64,000 nt of DNA from UBA8958 sp964571695 (GTDB taxonomy: Bacteria > Desulfobacterota > Syntrophia > Syntrophales > UBA8958), in the NCBI GenBank assembly GCA_964571695.1, contig CAZNDG010000002.1:1-64000 (forward strand), in the 5' to 3' direction. Made by a program: the position numbers and the translations under genes. The notes beneath the pieces were generated by a model, which had not been told where the DNA came from, did no database searches, and was given only the letters and a program-made list of their open reading frames with translations. This document shows positions 8,733-17,413 of this stretch, one piece after another (positions within the stretch are counted from its first letter, which is position 1; every line of letters starts with the position of its first letter).

Positions 8733-10172
8733 TCAACCTCTCCAGCATACATTGGGTTCCCGGGCGGCCTTAACCTCGTCGAGGCGCTGCACCGGGGTGG
8801 TCAGGGGGGCCGCCTTCACCAGTTCGGGGGTGTCCTTCGCCTCGGCGGCAATGCGGATCATGGTTTCGCAGAAGGCGTCCAGGGTCTCGACGCTTTCCGT
8901 TTCATTGGGCTCGATCATAATCGCCTCGGGGGCGATGAGGGGGAAGTAGATCGTCGGGGGGTGGTAGCCGTAATCAAGGAGGCGCTTGGCGATGTCGGAG
9001 GTGTGGACGCCGCTTTCCCGGACCTGACGGGTGCCGGAAAAAACGCACTCGTGCATGCAGGGGCGGTCAAAGGCCAGGTCATAATAAGGTTTCAGGCGCG
9101 CCTGGATGTAATTGGCGTTCAGGACGGCGATCTCGGCGGCCCGCTTCAGCCCCGCCGGCCCCAGGGTGCGGATGTAGGCATAGGCCTTCACCATGACGTT
9201 GAAGTTGCCGAAGAAGGTCCGGACCCGGCCGATGGCGTCGGGATGATTGTAGGACCAGGCGAAGCCCGTATCTGTTTTGACGACCCGGGGGATGGGGAGG
9301 AAATCCACGAGCTTTCCACCCACACCCACGGGACCGCTCCCCGGACCGCCGCAGCCGTGAGGGGTGGAGAATGTCTTGTGCAGGTTCAACTGGATGACGT
9401 CGAAACCCAGATCGCCGGGTCGGGCTTTTCCCAGAAACGCGTTGGCGTTGGCGCCGTCTCCGTAGAGGAGCCCGCCTTTATTATGAATGATATCGGACAC
9501 TTTCTCTATGTTCCGCTCGAAGAGGCCCAGGGTGTTGGGATTGGTCAGCATGAGGCCGGCGACGTCCGTTTCCATCAGGGAGGCAAGCTGTTCAATATCC
9601 ACCCCCCCTTCGGAGTTGGAACGGACCGTGACGGTCTGGAAACCGCACAGGGCGCCCGAGGCCGGATTGGTGCCGTGGGCGGCGTCGGGGATGAGGATCT
9701 TCGTTCTTTTTTCCCCAGTCTTCTCAAAGTATTTTTTGAAGATCATGATCCCCGTGAGTTCCCCGTGGGCGCCGGCGGCCGGTTGCAGGGTAAAGTCCGC
9801 CATCCCGAAGATCTCGCTCAGGTATTGACGGAGCTCGTACATCAGTTGGAGACTGCCCTGGGAGAAGGCGGCGGGGGCGTAAGGATGCAGACCGGTAAAA
9901 CCGGGGAGCTTCGCCATGTCTTCATTGATCTTGGGGTTGTATTTCATCGTGCAGGAGCCCAGGGGGTAGAAGCCGACGTCGACGCCGAAGTTCCGCCGCG
10001 ACAGGGCCGTATAGTGGCGGATCAGGTCCACCTCGGCGACTTCCGGGAGCGGCGGCTCGTCCCGGAGCAGCTCCCGCGGAATGACTTCCTCCGGATTTAT
10101 GGCGGGGACATCTCCCCGGGGGATTTCGCATCCCTTCCGGCCCGGCCGGCTCTTCTCAAATATCAAATCCAT
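8733..10172 (-). CDS. gcvPB: Glycine dehydrogenase (decarboxylating) subunit 2
   Basis: C-terminal half of the split P-protein. Together with GcvPA it decarboxylates glycine and passes the aminomethyl group to lipoyl-GcvH. The PLP lysine is K266, in the motif NLHKTFSTPHGCGGPG. Other conserved blocks are GSCTMKYNPK, QPAAGAHGE and DAAHGTNPAS. The ATG at 10172 is preferred because AGGAG lies 8 bases before it; the ATG at 10178 is only 2 bases from that site. Length about 479, normal. The cupin gene and gcvPA are upstream; the KamA-like gene follows immediately. Confidence 0.96.
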   Translation of the reverse strand: MDLIFEKSRPGRKGCEIPRGDVPAINPEEVIPRELLRDEPPLPEVAEVDLIRHYTALSRRNFGVDVGFYPLGSCTMKYNPKINEDMAKLPGFTGLHPYAPAAFSQGSLQLMYELRQYLSEIFGMADFTLQPAAGAHGELTGIMIFKKYFEKTGEKRTKILIPDAAHGTNPASGALCGFQTVTVRSNSEGGVDIEQLASLMETDVAGLMLTNPNTLGLFERNIEKVSDIIHNKGGLLYGDGANANAFLGKARPGDLGFDVIQLNLHKTFSTPHGCGGPGSGPVGVGGKLVDFLPIPRVVKTDTGFAWSYNHPDAIGRVRTFFGNFNVMVKAYAYIRTLGPAGLKRAAEIAVLNANYIQARLKPYYDLAFDRPCMHECVFSGTRQVRESGVHTSDIAKRLLDYGYHPPTIYFPLIAPEAIMIEPNETESVETLDAFCETMIRIAAEAKDTPELVKAAPLTTPVQRLDEVKAAREPNVCWRG

Positions 10173-10311
10173 ATTCATATCTCCTGTTTATATGAAAATG
10201 CATCCGTGCAATTTCCCTTAAACAATCTTCATCGTTCGTGGGTGTTGGAGAAACATGACAATTCACCTGAAAATGCGATACTATATGCTGGACTTCACTC
10301 ATTAATAATTT

Positions 10312-10330
10312 CCTCCCCTTCAAGGGGAGG
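10312..10330. repeat. Palindrome CCTCCCCTT-C-AAGGGGAGG between cupin gene and gcvPB
   Basis: Nine-base perfect inverted repeat around a single C, in the 231-bp gap between gcvPB (start 10172) and the cupin gene (end 10404). It is followed by ATTAAGGTGGGGATGGG and, 40 bases on, GAACCGTCCCC. This type of sequence is a widespread intergenic repeat in bacteria as far as I recall. With no T-run it is a poor intrinsic terminator. Nothing else is recognisable in the gap. Confidence 0.6.
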
Positions 10331-10403
10331 ATTAAGGTGGGGATGGGTCTTGCACTTTCATTTTCGTCCGCAAAAAAAGAGAACCGTCCCCATTTTGCCC
10401 CTT

Positions 10404-10724
10404 TTATCGGTAGTCCTCCCGGACCGGGTAGAAGACGTCCAGGATGTAGCAGTCCGCCAGGGCCCGGCCGCTGTGCTTGGCCTCCGGAGGGATCACCGCC
10501 ACCATCCCCGGCTCCAGGATGCGGGTCTCGCCGGCGACGGTCATCTCGAACTTTCCCTTCAGGAGATTGGCCACCTGCTCATGGGGGTGGCTGTGGTCCG
10601 GCAGCACCGCTCCCGCCTTTACCTCCCAATAGGAAAAGGTCATGTATTCCGAATGGACGAATTGGGCGGTGAACCCCGGGACGATTTCCCGGCCGGATTG
10701 ATCCGCTATTTTAATGAAGGGCAT
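10404..10724 (-). CDS. Small cupin-domain protein
   Basis: 106 residues forming a single cupin_2 barrel: metal-binding HSHPHEQ (first cupin motif) and a second motif with PPEAKHSG. It is the size of stand-alone cupins that bind a metal ion. The substrate cannot be told from sequence. It lies between gcvPA (49 bp upstream) and gcvPB, the two halves of the glycine decarboxylase, so it is probably co-transcribed with the glycine cleavage genes. Confidence 0.88.
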   Translation of the reverse strand: MPFIKIADQSGREIVPGFTAQFVHSEYMTFSYWEVKAGAVLPDHSHPHEQVANLLKGKFEMTVAGETRILEPGMVAVIPPEAKHSGRALADCYILDVFYPVREDYR

Positions 10725-10773
10725 AAGCTATCCTTTCTCTCATGAGGTTGCCGGCCTTAAAATTCTTTGTGTC

Positions 10774-12102
10774 TCAACTTTTTATCACGGCCATAACCCG
10801 GTCCATGTCCTCCTTTGTGAGGAGCTCCGTGGCGCAGAGGAGGAGGCAGTCGGACAGCTCTGGATAAGTCTGGCCCAGTTCGTAGCCGCCGATGATCCCC
10901 TCCGCCTGGAGTTTTTGATTGACCGCGGTGGGATCGGGGCAACGAAGGGCAAATTCGTTGTAGAAGGGGCCTTCGAAAGCAGGGGAGAATCCGGGCAGCG
11001 CCAAGAGCTGTGAACGGAGATACCGGGCGTTCCGGATGTTCAGCTCGGCCAGGGGTTTGAGGTTCTTCCCCAGGCAGACGAGATAGACGGCGGCGGCGAG
11101 GGCGCAGAGGGCCTCGTTGGTGCAGATGTTGGAGGTGGCCCGTTCCCGGCGGATGTGCTGCTCCCGGGTCTGGAGGGTGAGGACGAAACCCCGCTTCCCC
11201 TCCTTGTCCACCGTAGCCCCGGCGAGACGGCCGGGGATCTTGCGGAGGAACTTTTCCGCGGCGGCGAAGATCCCCAGATAGGGGCCTCCGTAATTAAGGG
11301 GATTGCCGAAGGCCTGGCCCTCGCCGACAACGAAATCGGCCCCCAGGGCACCGGCGGGCCTGAGGATCCCCAGGGAGGTTGACTCGGTGAAGCCGGTAAC
11401 CAGGAGTGCCCCCGGCGCATGGGCGATGGCCGCGATGGGGGCAATATCCTCGATGACGCCGAAGAAATTGGGACTCTGAATCAGGACGGCGGCGACTTCG
11501 CCGCCGGCGGCCCGACGCATGGCCTCGATGTCCGCCTGACCCGTCGGCAGGTATGGCGTTTCGACAACCTCATAACCGTTGGCCCAGGCGTAGGTTCGGA
11601 CGACCTGCCGGTATTCGGGATGGACGGATTTCGCCACGACCAGCCTGGGCCGGTTCAGCGTCTTGGCGGCGAGGACGGCGGCCTCCGCCATCGCCGTGGC
11701 CCCGTCGTACATCGAGGCGTTGGCGACCTGCATCCCCGTCAGACCGGCGATCATGGTCTGGTATTCGTAGATCGCCTGGAGGATCCCCTGGCTGATCTCC
11801 GCCTGGTAGGGGGTGTAGGCGGTATAGAATTCCGAACGGGAAATGACGTGACCCACGACGGCGGGGAGCCAGTGCCGGTAGGCCCCGGCCCCCATGAGGG
11901 TGAGGGCGGGGAGGCGGTTCCGCGCGCTGAGGTCCGTCATGATCGTCGCCAGCTCCATCTCCGGAACGCCGGCGGGAAGCGCCAGGGCGTCTTTGAGGAG
12001 GAAGCGGGAGGGGATGTCCGTAAACAGGTCGTCGAGAGAGGCAATCCCGATTGCCTCTCTCATCCGTTGCTCGTCCGCCGGGGTGTGGGGAACGTAGTCC
12101 AT
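10774..12102 (-). CDS. gcvPA: Glycine dehydrogenase (decarboxylating) subunit 1
   Basis: N-terminal half of the split glycine decarboxylase (P-protein), 442 residues, normal. It opens with DYVPHTPADEQRMREAIG, then FTAYTPYQAEISQG-like text (residues FYTAYTPYQAE) and MYDGATAMAEA, all typical of GcvPA. It pairs with GcvPB (8733-10172) to form the active PLP enzyme. In the gcvT-gcvH-gcvPA order, with a cupin gene inserted before gcvPB. Confidence 0.96.
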   Translation of the reverse strand: MDYVPHTPADEQRMREAIGIASLDDLFTDIPSRFLLKDALALPAGVPEMELATIMTDLSARNRLPALTLMGAGAYRHWLPAVVGHVISRSEFYTAYTPYQAEISQGILQAIYEYQTMIAGLTGMQVANASMYDGATAMAEAAVLAAKTLNRPRLVVAKSVHPEYRQVVRTYAWANGYEVVETPYLPTGQADIEAMRRAAGGEVAAVLIQSPNFFGVIEDIAPIAAIAHAPGALLVTGFTESTSLGILRPAGALGADFVVGEGQAFGNPLNYGGPYLGIFAAAEKFLRKIPGRLAGATVDKEGKRGFVLTLQTREQHIRRERATSNICTNEALCALAAAVYLVCLGKNLKPLAELNIRNARYLRSQLLALPGFSPAFEGPFYNEFALRCPDPTAVNQKLQAEGIIGGYELGQTYPELSDCLLLCATELLTKEDMDRVMAVIKS

Positions 12103-12238
12103 CGTGTTATCCCTTATGTTTTTGTGTGGTTAATCCTTCTCTTCTCATCCTCTGAAAAAGGGTGACGTGGAAGCAAGGGGTCATCCCGGCAGGCTTCCCC
12201 ACCGCGGAGACAGGGACGCCGGGGACTCGGCGCCTATA

Positions 12239-12637
12239 TCAATGCTCCTCCGTGGCGATGAATGCCTCGTAGTCCGCCGCCTCCATAAGCCCCGGCAACT
12301 CCTCCGGATTGTCCATTCTCATCCGGACAATCCATCCGTTGCCGTAGGGGTCCTGGTTGATCAACTCGGGGTTCTGCTCCAGTTTTAGATTTGTCTCCGT
12401 GACCTCTCCGCTCACCGGTGCGTAAACATCGGAGACCGACTTGACGGATTCCACGACGGCCACCGGTTCCATCTGCTGGACCTGTTTGCCTATCTCCGGC
12501 AGCTCCACAAACACGATATCCGTGAGCAACTCCTGGGCATGATCGGTGATGCCAACGGTGGCTGTGCCGTTGCCGTTGTCGATGACCCATTCATGCTCCC
12601 GGGAGTATCTCCTGTTCGTGGGATTGATCTTTGACAT
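12239..12637 (-). CDS. gcvH: Glycine cleavage system H protein (lipoyl carrier)
   Basis: 132 residues. Carries the aminomethyl group on lipoic acid between P, T and L proteins. The lipoylation site is K66 in VESVKSVSD; the flanking EHEWV and GITDHAQ motifs are canonical. 46 bp downstream of gcvT and 136 bp upstream of gcvPA. The window has a second, diverged GcvH at 61975-62373; this one belongs to the glycine cleavage operon. Confidence 0.96.
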   Translation of the reverse strand: MSKINPTNRRYSREHEWVIDNGNGTATVGITDHAQELLTDIVFVELPEIGKQVQQMEPVAVVESVKSVSDVYAPVSGEVTETNLKLEQNPELINQDPYGNGWIVRMRMDNPEELPGLMEAADYEAFIATEEH

Positions 12638-12683
12638 AACCTTTTCTCTTCCTTTCCTTTCAGATAAAGATATTGAAAAATAC

Positions 12684-13781
12684 TTACTGACGCTCTCTTT
12701 TGTGGAACGGCAGGGGGACGACCTGGGCGGCGGCGAAGTTGTTCCGGATCTGGATGTCGAAGGTGTTTACCGGTTTGGCCAGCTCCGGTGGGACAAAGGC
12801 CAGCCCGATGGCCTTTCCCAGGGTGGGGGAATAGGTGCCGGAGGTGACGACGCCGACCTCCCGGCCCTCCTTGAAGACCTTGTAGCCATGACGGGCGATG
12901 CCCCGCTCCCACATGGTGAATCCCACCAGCTTTCTCTTCACCTCCCGGGCGAACTGCTCCCGGAGGGCCGCGGCGCCGATGAAATCCTTTTCCGTGTCCA
13001 CGACCCACCCGTAAACCACTTCATAGGGGTTGACCGTCTCGTCCATGTCGTTGCCGTAAAGCATCATCCCCGATTCGAGGCGCAGGGTGTCCCGGGCCCC
13101 CAGGCCGACGGGCTTCAATCCGTAGTCCACCCCCACCTGGAGGAGGCGGTCCCATATTTCCCCCACCCGTTCGCTGGGGACATAGATTTCAAAACCGTCC
13201 TCACCGGTGTAACCGCTTCGGGACACCACGGCGGGGACACGAGATACCTCCGTTTCCAGGAAGTGATAAAATTTAAGGGGATGGAGATAGACGGGGACAA
13301 GGGTTTGGAGGATCTCCTCGGCCCGCGGTCCCTGAAGGTCCAGCTTGCCGATGCCGGCCGTGCGGTCCGCGATTTCCACGTCGCCGAACCCCCCACGCGC
13401 CTTTACCGCGAGGAGCCACTGGAGATCCTTGTCCTTTGTGGCGGCGTTGGTGACGAGGCGGTAATGGTTTTCCCCGAAAAGATAGACGGTGAGATCGTCC
13501 ATGATGCCTCCCGCCTCGTTGGCCAGAACGCTCAACTTCATCTGGCCGGGCTTCTGCCCCGTCAGGTCCCTGGTCAAGACGTCCTGCAGGAAAGCGAAGG
13601 CGCCCGGTCCGGAGACGTCGATCTCCCCCATATGGCAGATGTCGAATATTCCCGCTGCCTTGCGTGTGGCCAGATGTTCTTCGATCACATTGGTGTACTG
13701 CACCGGCATCGCCCAGCCGCCGAAGTCGATGATGCGGGCTCCCAGGGCGACATGGCGATTGTAAAGGGGTGTTTTGTTCAT
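12684..13781 (-). CDS. gcvT: Aminomethyltransferase (glycine cleavage T protein)
   Basis: 365 residues. Releases ammonia from aminomethyl-lipoyl GcvH and transfers the methylene group to tetrahydrofolate. Conserved residues seen: D95/D96 in GGIMDDLTVY (the catalytic aspartate region) and GLGARDTLRLE (folate-site arginine region), plus the C-terminal barrel with TSGTYSPTLGKAIGLAFV. First gene of the leftward glycine-cleavage set. I looked for a glycine riboswitch in the 190 bases upstream and saw none. Confidence 0.97.
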   Translation of the reverse strand: MNKTPLYNRHVALGARIIDFGGWAMPVQYTNVIEEHLATRKAAGIFDICHMGEIDVSGPGAFAFLQDVLTRDLTGQKPGQMKLSVLANEAGGIMDDLTVYLFGENHYRLVTNAATKDKDLQWLLAVKARGGFGDVEIADRTAGIGKLDLQGPRAEEILQTLVPVYLHPLKFYHFLETEVSRVPAVVSRSGYTGEDGFEIYVPSERVGEIWDRLLQVGVDYGLKPVGLGARDTLRLESGMMLYGNDMDETVNPYEVVYGWVVDTEKDFIGAAALREQFAREVKRKLVGFTMWERGIARHGYKVFKEGREVGVVTSGTYSPTLGKAIGLAFVPPELAKPVNTFDIQIRNNFAAAQVVPLPFHKRERQ

Positions 13782-13973
13782 GGGAACCTCTTAAAAAACT
13801 GCGCTGTCGATTTGCTTCTATATCAGCGGTCAGGGTGAATGGTTTTACGGTGACGCCATCGGTCAAAGACTTGGTGGTATGGGTACTATATCGCGGGGGG
13901 ATTTTCAAGGCGAAAAAAATTACTCTTGCCGGTCATCCTCCCGCGACGGCAAATACCTTCGAAAAAAAAGAAG

Positions 13974-14002
13974 TTGACAGATCATGACGATCGCACTATA
14001 TT
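13974..14002 (+). promoter_or_regulatory. Sigma-70-type promoter for tRNA-Gln
   Basis: Perfect -35 TTGACA (13974-13979), 17-base spacer, -10 TATATT (13997-14002). It lies 70 bases before the tRNA-Gln gene and points to it. Confidence 0.8.
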
Positions 14003-14071
14003 CCCGACCGCTCTTGAAGATAGAGTCAACAAGGCCTGTCCCGGCGGTGGAGAAAACATCGAGGTCGACTC

Positions 14072-14145
14072 TGGGAGATCGTTCAACGGCAGGACAACGG
14101 ACTCTGACTCCGTGAATCGTGGTTCGAATCCACGTCTCCCAGCCA
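14072..14145 (+). tRNA. tRNA-Gln (anticodon CUG)
   Basis: Full cloverleaf of 74 bases: acceptor TGGGAGA pairs with TCTCCCA, discriminator G, and CCA encoded (14143-14145). Anticodon stem ACGGA/TCCGT with loop CTCTGAC gives anticodon CUG, read as glutamine CAG. The T-arm has GTGGTTCGAATCCAC. It is followed by an intrinsic terminator, so it is a single-gene unit. The cognate synthetase gene glnS lies about 750 bp downstream on the other strand. Confidence 0.97.
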
Positions 14146-14154
14146 AATAATATC

Positions 14155-14194
14155 AAGGGGTTAGCCAGGTTAAGGTTAACCCCTTTTGTTTTTT
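14155..14194 (+). terminator. Intrinsic terminator after tRNA-Gln
   Basis: Nine-base stem AAGGGGTTA (14155-14163) / TAACCCCTT (14177-14185), 13-base loop, then a T-rich tail TTGTTTTTT. Confidence 0.85.
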
Positions 14195-14264
14195 GAATGA
14201 TTGACGGGGCGAACCATTTTGTCCATAATCCATCCGTGAACAGTGAGGGAGGGGGGCGGCAGCC

Positions 14265-14888
14265 ATGAAGCTTTTTCCCAAGGAAGTGCAGTTTTCCGAT
14301 AACTTCGAGGAACTGGCGGGAAAGATCCAGGAAGGAAGCGTGCTTTTTGTCGAGATATTGAACGACTACCGGAATTCGAAAGGAAAGATATCCCAACTCA
14401 AAGAGATCGAACAGCAGGCGGACGTGATTACCCACCGGATCTACCAGGATCTCCACAAGACCTTCATCACCCCCCTGGACCGGGAGGACATCTATTCCCT
14501 GGCCAACAAGATGGACAGCATCGTGGACATGATCGATGAGTCAGCCAGCAAGATGAATCTGTACCGGATCAGGGAGCCCCTTCCCGCCCACATAAAACTT
14601 GCGGTCATCCTTAACAGATCGATTGCCCTCCTGAATAAATCGATCCATGCCATGAGAAACCGCAGCATGAACGTCCGGATGATCCTGGATGCCTGCGTGG
14701 AAATCAATTCCCTGGAAAACGAGGCGGATCATGTGTTGCGGGAGTCCATGGCGGAGCTTTTCGAACGGGAAAAAGACGCCATCGAATTGATCAAGAGCAA
14801 AGAAGTACTCGAAAGAATTGAAGAAGCCACAGATATCTGCGAGGATGTGTCCAACATCCTCGAGGGGTTCATCCTGAAATACGGATAA
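14265..14888 (+). CDS. DUF47 / PhoU-like phosphate-transport accessory protein
   Basis: 207 residues, almost wholly helical, with the PhoU_div (DUF47) pattern: FPKEVQFSDNFEELA, IKxIEQQADVITHRIYQDLHKTFITPLDREDIYSLANKMDxIVD and EATDICEDVSNILEGFILKYG at the end. DUF47 proteins usually accompany a Pit-type phosphate transporter. No pit gene follows here, since glnS on the opposite strand comes 11 bp later, so the partner is elsewhere or lost. The ATG at 14265 is preceded by a GGAGGGGGG stretch. Confidence 0.9.
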   Translation: MKLFPKEVQFSDNFEELAGKIQEGSVLFVEILNDYRNSKGKISQLKEIEQQADVITHRIYQDLHKTFITPLDREDIYSLANKMDSIVDMIDESASKMNLYRIREPLPAHIKLAVILNRSIALLNKSIHAMRNRSMNVRMILDACVEINSLENEADHVLRESMAELFEREKDAIELIKSKEVLERIEEATDICEDVSNILEGFILKYG

Positions 14889-14899
14889 CCGGTCGATAC

Positions 14900-16585
14900 C
14901 TATTTGACACTGCCGGCGATCTTGGCCCAGGAGTCCCGGAGGGGGACAATACGGTTCAGAACCGTTTTCCCCGGTTGGGAATCTCGGGTGTCCACGCAGA
15001 AATAACCCAGACGTTCGAACTGATACCGCGCCCCCGGTGCCGCGTCCCGGAGGCTCGCCTCCAGATGGCAGCCGGTAAGGGCCACCAGGGATTCGGGATT
15101 CAGATCCCGGGTGTAATCTTCGTCCCGAGGTTCGGGGACCCGGAAGAGGCGGTCGTAAAGCCGTACCTCCGCCGGGACGGCCTGCGCCGCCGCCACCCAG
15201 TGGATGACCCCGGGGATCTTCCTGCCGTCCGCCGGAGGACCGCTCCGGGTCTCCGGGTCGTAAGTGCAGTGGATCTCTTCTATGGCGCCGGTCCGCTCAT
15301 CTTTCACCATCCGTTCGAAACGGATCACATAGGCGTTCCGGAGCCGCACCTCGCGACCGGGACCGAGACGGTGGTACTTCTTCGGCGGCTCTTCCAGAAA
15401 ATCGTCCCGTTCGATATAGATGACCCGGGAGAAGGGCACGGTGCGCGTTCCCATCTCCGGCTTTTGGGGGTGGTTGGGGGCGGTGAACTCCTCCACCTGT
15501 CCTTCCGGATAGTTGTCAATGACCACCCGGAGGGGGCGCAGGACCGCCATGGCTCGGGGAGCCCGTTCGTTCAGGTCTTCCCGGACGCAATGTTCCAGCA
15601 GGTCCATGTCCACGAGATTGTCGTTCTTGGCCACGCCGATGGCGGCGGCGAAGTTCCTGATTGCCTCCGGCGTGTAACCCCGGCGTCGCATGCCGGCCAC
15701 CGTGGGCATCCGGGGATCGTCCCAGCCGGAGACGAATTTCTTTTCCACCAGTTCGATAAGGCGGCGCTTGCTCAGGACGGTGTAACTGACGTTGAGCCGG
15801 GCGAACTCGATCTGCCGTGGCCGGCGTCCCGTTATCAGTTGTTCCACGAACCAGTCATAAAGCGGGCGGTTGTTCTCGAATTCCAGGGTGCAGATGGAAT
15901 AGGTGATCCCCTCCAGGGCGTCGGAGAGACAGTGGGCGAAATCATACATGGGGTAGATAACCCAATCGGCGCCGGTCCGGTAGTGGGGTTCCCTCTTGAT
16001 GCGGTACATGATGGGGTCCCGCATGACGATATTGGCGGCGGCCATGTCGATCTTGGCCCGGAGGACGTGTTCCCCGTCGGCGAATTCCCCGGCCCGCATC
16101 CTTGCGAAGAGGTCCAGATTCTCCGCTATGGCGCGGTTGCGGCAGGGGCTTTCCCGGCCCGGTTCGGTGAAGCTGCCCCGGTGTTCCCGGATCTCGTCGG
16201 CGCTCATGCTGTCCACGTAAGCCTTGCCGTCCTTGATTAGTTCCACGGCGAACCGGTAGAGCGGTTCGAAGTAATCGGAGGCGTAATAGAGCCGGTCCTG
16301 CCAGTCGAAGCCCAGCCAGTGGATGTCGTCGATGATGGACTGGACGAACTCCAGCGATTCACCGGCGGGATCCGTGTCGTCCATGCGGAGATTGCAGGTG
16401 CCGCCGTACTGGGCGGCGATGCCGAAGTTAAGGCATACGGACTTGGCGTGGCCGATATGGATGTACCCGTTGGGCTCGGGCGGGAAACGAACGGCGACAA
16501 CGCCGTCGTTCTTGCCGGTTTTGATGTCGTCCTCGATGACATCGCGGATGAAATCGCTGGGGGGCGGATTCGTTCCTTGGGTCAT
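14900..16585 (-). CDS. glnS: Glutaminyl-tRNA synthetase
   Basis: 561 residues, full length. Class I synthetase charging tRNA-Gln: HIGH signature HIGH at 43-46 (PEPNGYIHIGHAKS), KMSKS-equivalent VLSKR at 270-274, and the GlnRS/GluRS anticodon-binding beta-barrels in the C-terminal half (EGQVEEFTAPNHPQ, GREVRLRNAYVIR). PEPNGYIH with a LSKR loop distinguishes GlnRS from bacterial GluRS. Convergent with the DUF47 gene (11-bp gap). Presence of GlnRS implies direct Gln charging, at least for the CUG tRNA at 14072-14145. Confidence 0.97.
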   Translation of the reverse strand: MTQGTNPPPSDFIRDVIEDDIKTGKNDGVVAVRFPPEPNGYIHIGHAKSVCLNFGIAAQYGGTCNLRMDDTDPAGESLEFVQSIIDDIHWLGFDWQDRLYYASDYFEPLYRFAVELIKDGKAYVDSMSADEIREHRGSFTEPGRESPCRNRAIAENLDLFARMRAGEFADGEHVLRAKIDMAAANIVMRDPIMYRIKREPHYRTGADWVIYPMYDFAHCLSDALEGITYSICTLEFENNRPLYDWFVEQLITGRRPRQIEFARLNVSYTVLSKRRLIELVEKKFVSGWDDPRMPTVAGMRRRGYTPEAIRNFAAAIGVAKNDNLVDMDLLEHCVREDLNERAPRAMAVLRPLRVVIDNYPEGQVEEFTAPNHPQKPEMGTRTVPFSRVIYIERDDFLEEPPKKYHRLGPGREVRLRNAYVIRFERMVKDERTGAIEEIHCTYDPETRSGPPADGRKIPGVIHWVAAAQAVPAEVRLYDRLFRVPEPRDEDYTRDLNPESLVALTGCHLEASLRDAAPGARYQFERLGYFCVDTRDSQPGKTVLNRIVPLRDSWAKIAGSVK

Positions 16586-16642
16586 GATCTTATAACTCCT
16601 GAGGATGTATTATGGAAGTCAATCATCTCTTTAGATATGATT

Positions 16643-17218
16643 TCAGGCGGATTTATTCTGAAAGAGATTTTCGAAGAAACCACGTTTCTTTTTGGGGACG
16701 AAAATCGCCCCTTCGTCGTAATCTACGATCAGTTTGCCCTCGAGGTGATCCATCTCGTGCTGGACGATACGGGCGATGAAATCTACATAGCGTTTGCTGA
16801 CCTTCTGGCCGTGCATGTCGAAGCCCCGGACCTTGATCTCCGGATAGCGGGCGATGTCCACCTTGATGTCGGGACAGGACAGGCAGCCCTCGGAGAGGAT
16901 TATCTGGTTGCCCCGTTGCTGGGTCAGGCGGGGGTTGATGAGCACCTCCACGTCCTTTTTTGTCCAGGTGCCGTCGGATGCCCCCTCCCTGGTAAAACCC
17001 CGGTTGCGGAAGATGATGATTTTCTTGGAGATGCCGATTTGCGGGGCCGCCAGCCCCGAGGCGTCGTTCCTCTCCAGGAATGCATCGACGAGGGTTTTTA
17101 CGGATTTTCGGGCCTCGCCGTCCAGAGGGATGGGGAGATCCGCGCAGGGTTGTCTCAAAATGCGAGTTTCTTCTTCATTTACATGGTCTTCGGACCAAAG
17201 GGTCAGGACTTTTTTCAT
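16643..17218 (-). CDS. def: Peptide deformylase
   Basis: Removes the formyl group from nascent N-termini. All three motifs are present in the 191-residue form: SGLAAPQIG (54-62), EGCLS (110-114, metal-ligand Cys) and HEMDH (154-158, metal-ligand His and catalytic Glu). The ATG at 17218 gives MKKVLTLW; an upstream ATG at 17272 would add 18 basic residues, and neither start has a strong ribosome-binding site. A basic, phenylalanine-rich C-terminal tail (VPKKKRGFFENLFQNKSA) extends beyond the catalytic core. 58 bp downstream of glnS. Confidence 0.95.
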   Translation of the reverse strand: MKKVLTLWSEDHVNEEETRILRQPCADLPIPLDGEARKSVKTLVDAFLERNDASGLAAPQIGISKKIIIFRNRGFTREGASDGTWTKKDVEVLINPRLTQQRGNQIILSEGCLSCPDIKVDIARYPEIKVRGFDMHGQKVSKRYVDFIARIVQHEMDHLEGKLIVDYDEGAIFVPKKKRGFFENLFQNKSA

Positions 17219-17413
17219 GGCCGTGCCGCGCCTCTCATTATATATATGTTGCCGCCGGCCGCGTTCGCTCATCGTGAGGGGAGTGGGAAAGGGTAATTAA
17301 TATGGACGGCTGGGCTATCCACCTATACCACCGGGATGCTATTTATGCAAGACGAACCGCGACGGCGAATAATCTTGAACAAATGCCGCCGATTTGATAG
17401 GTGACTCGAGGAT

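Noticed and set aside
13782..13973. Possible glycine riboswitch upstream of gcvT
   Set aside because: None of the conserved tandem-aptamer motifs are visible in this stretch on the gcvT strand.
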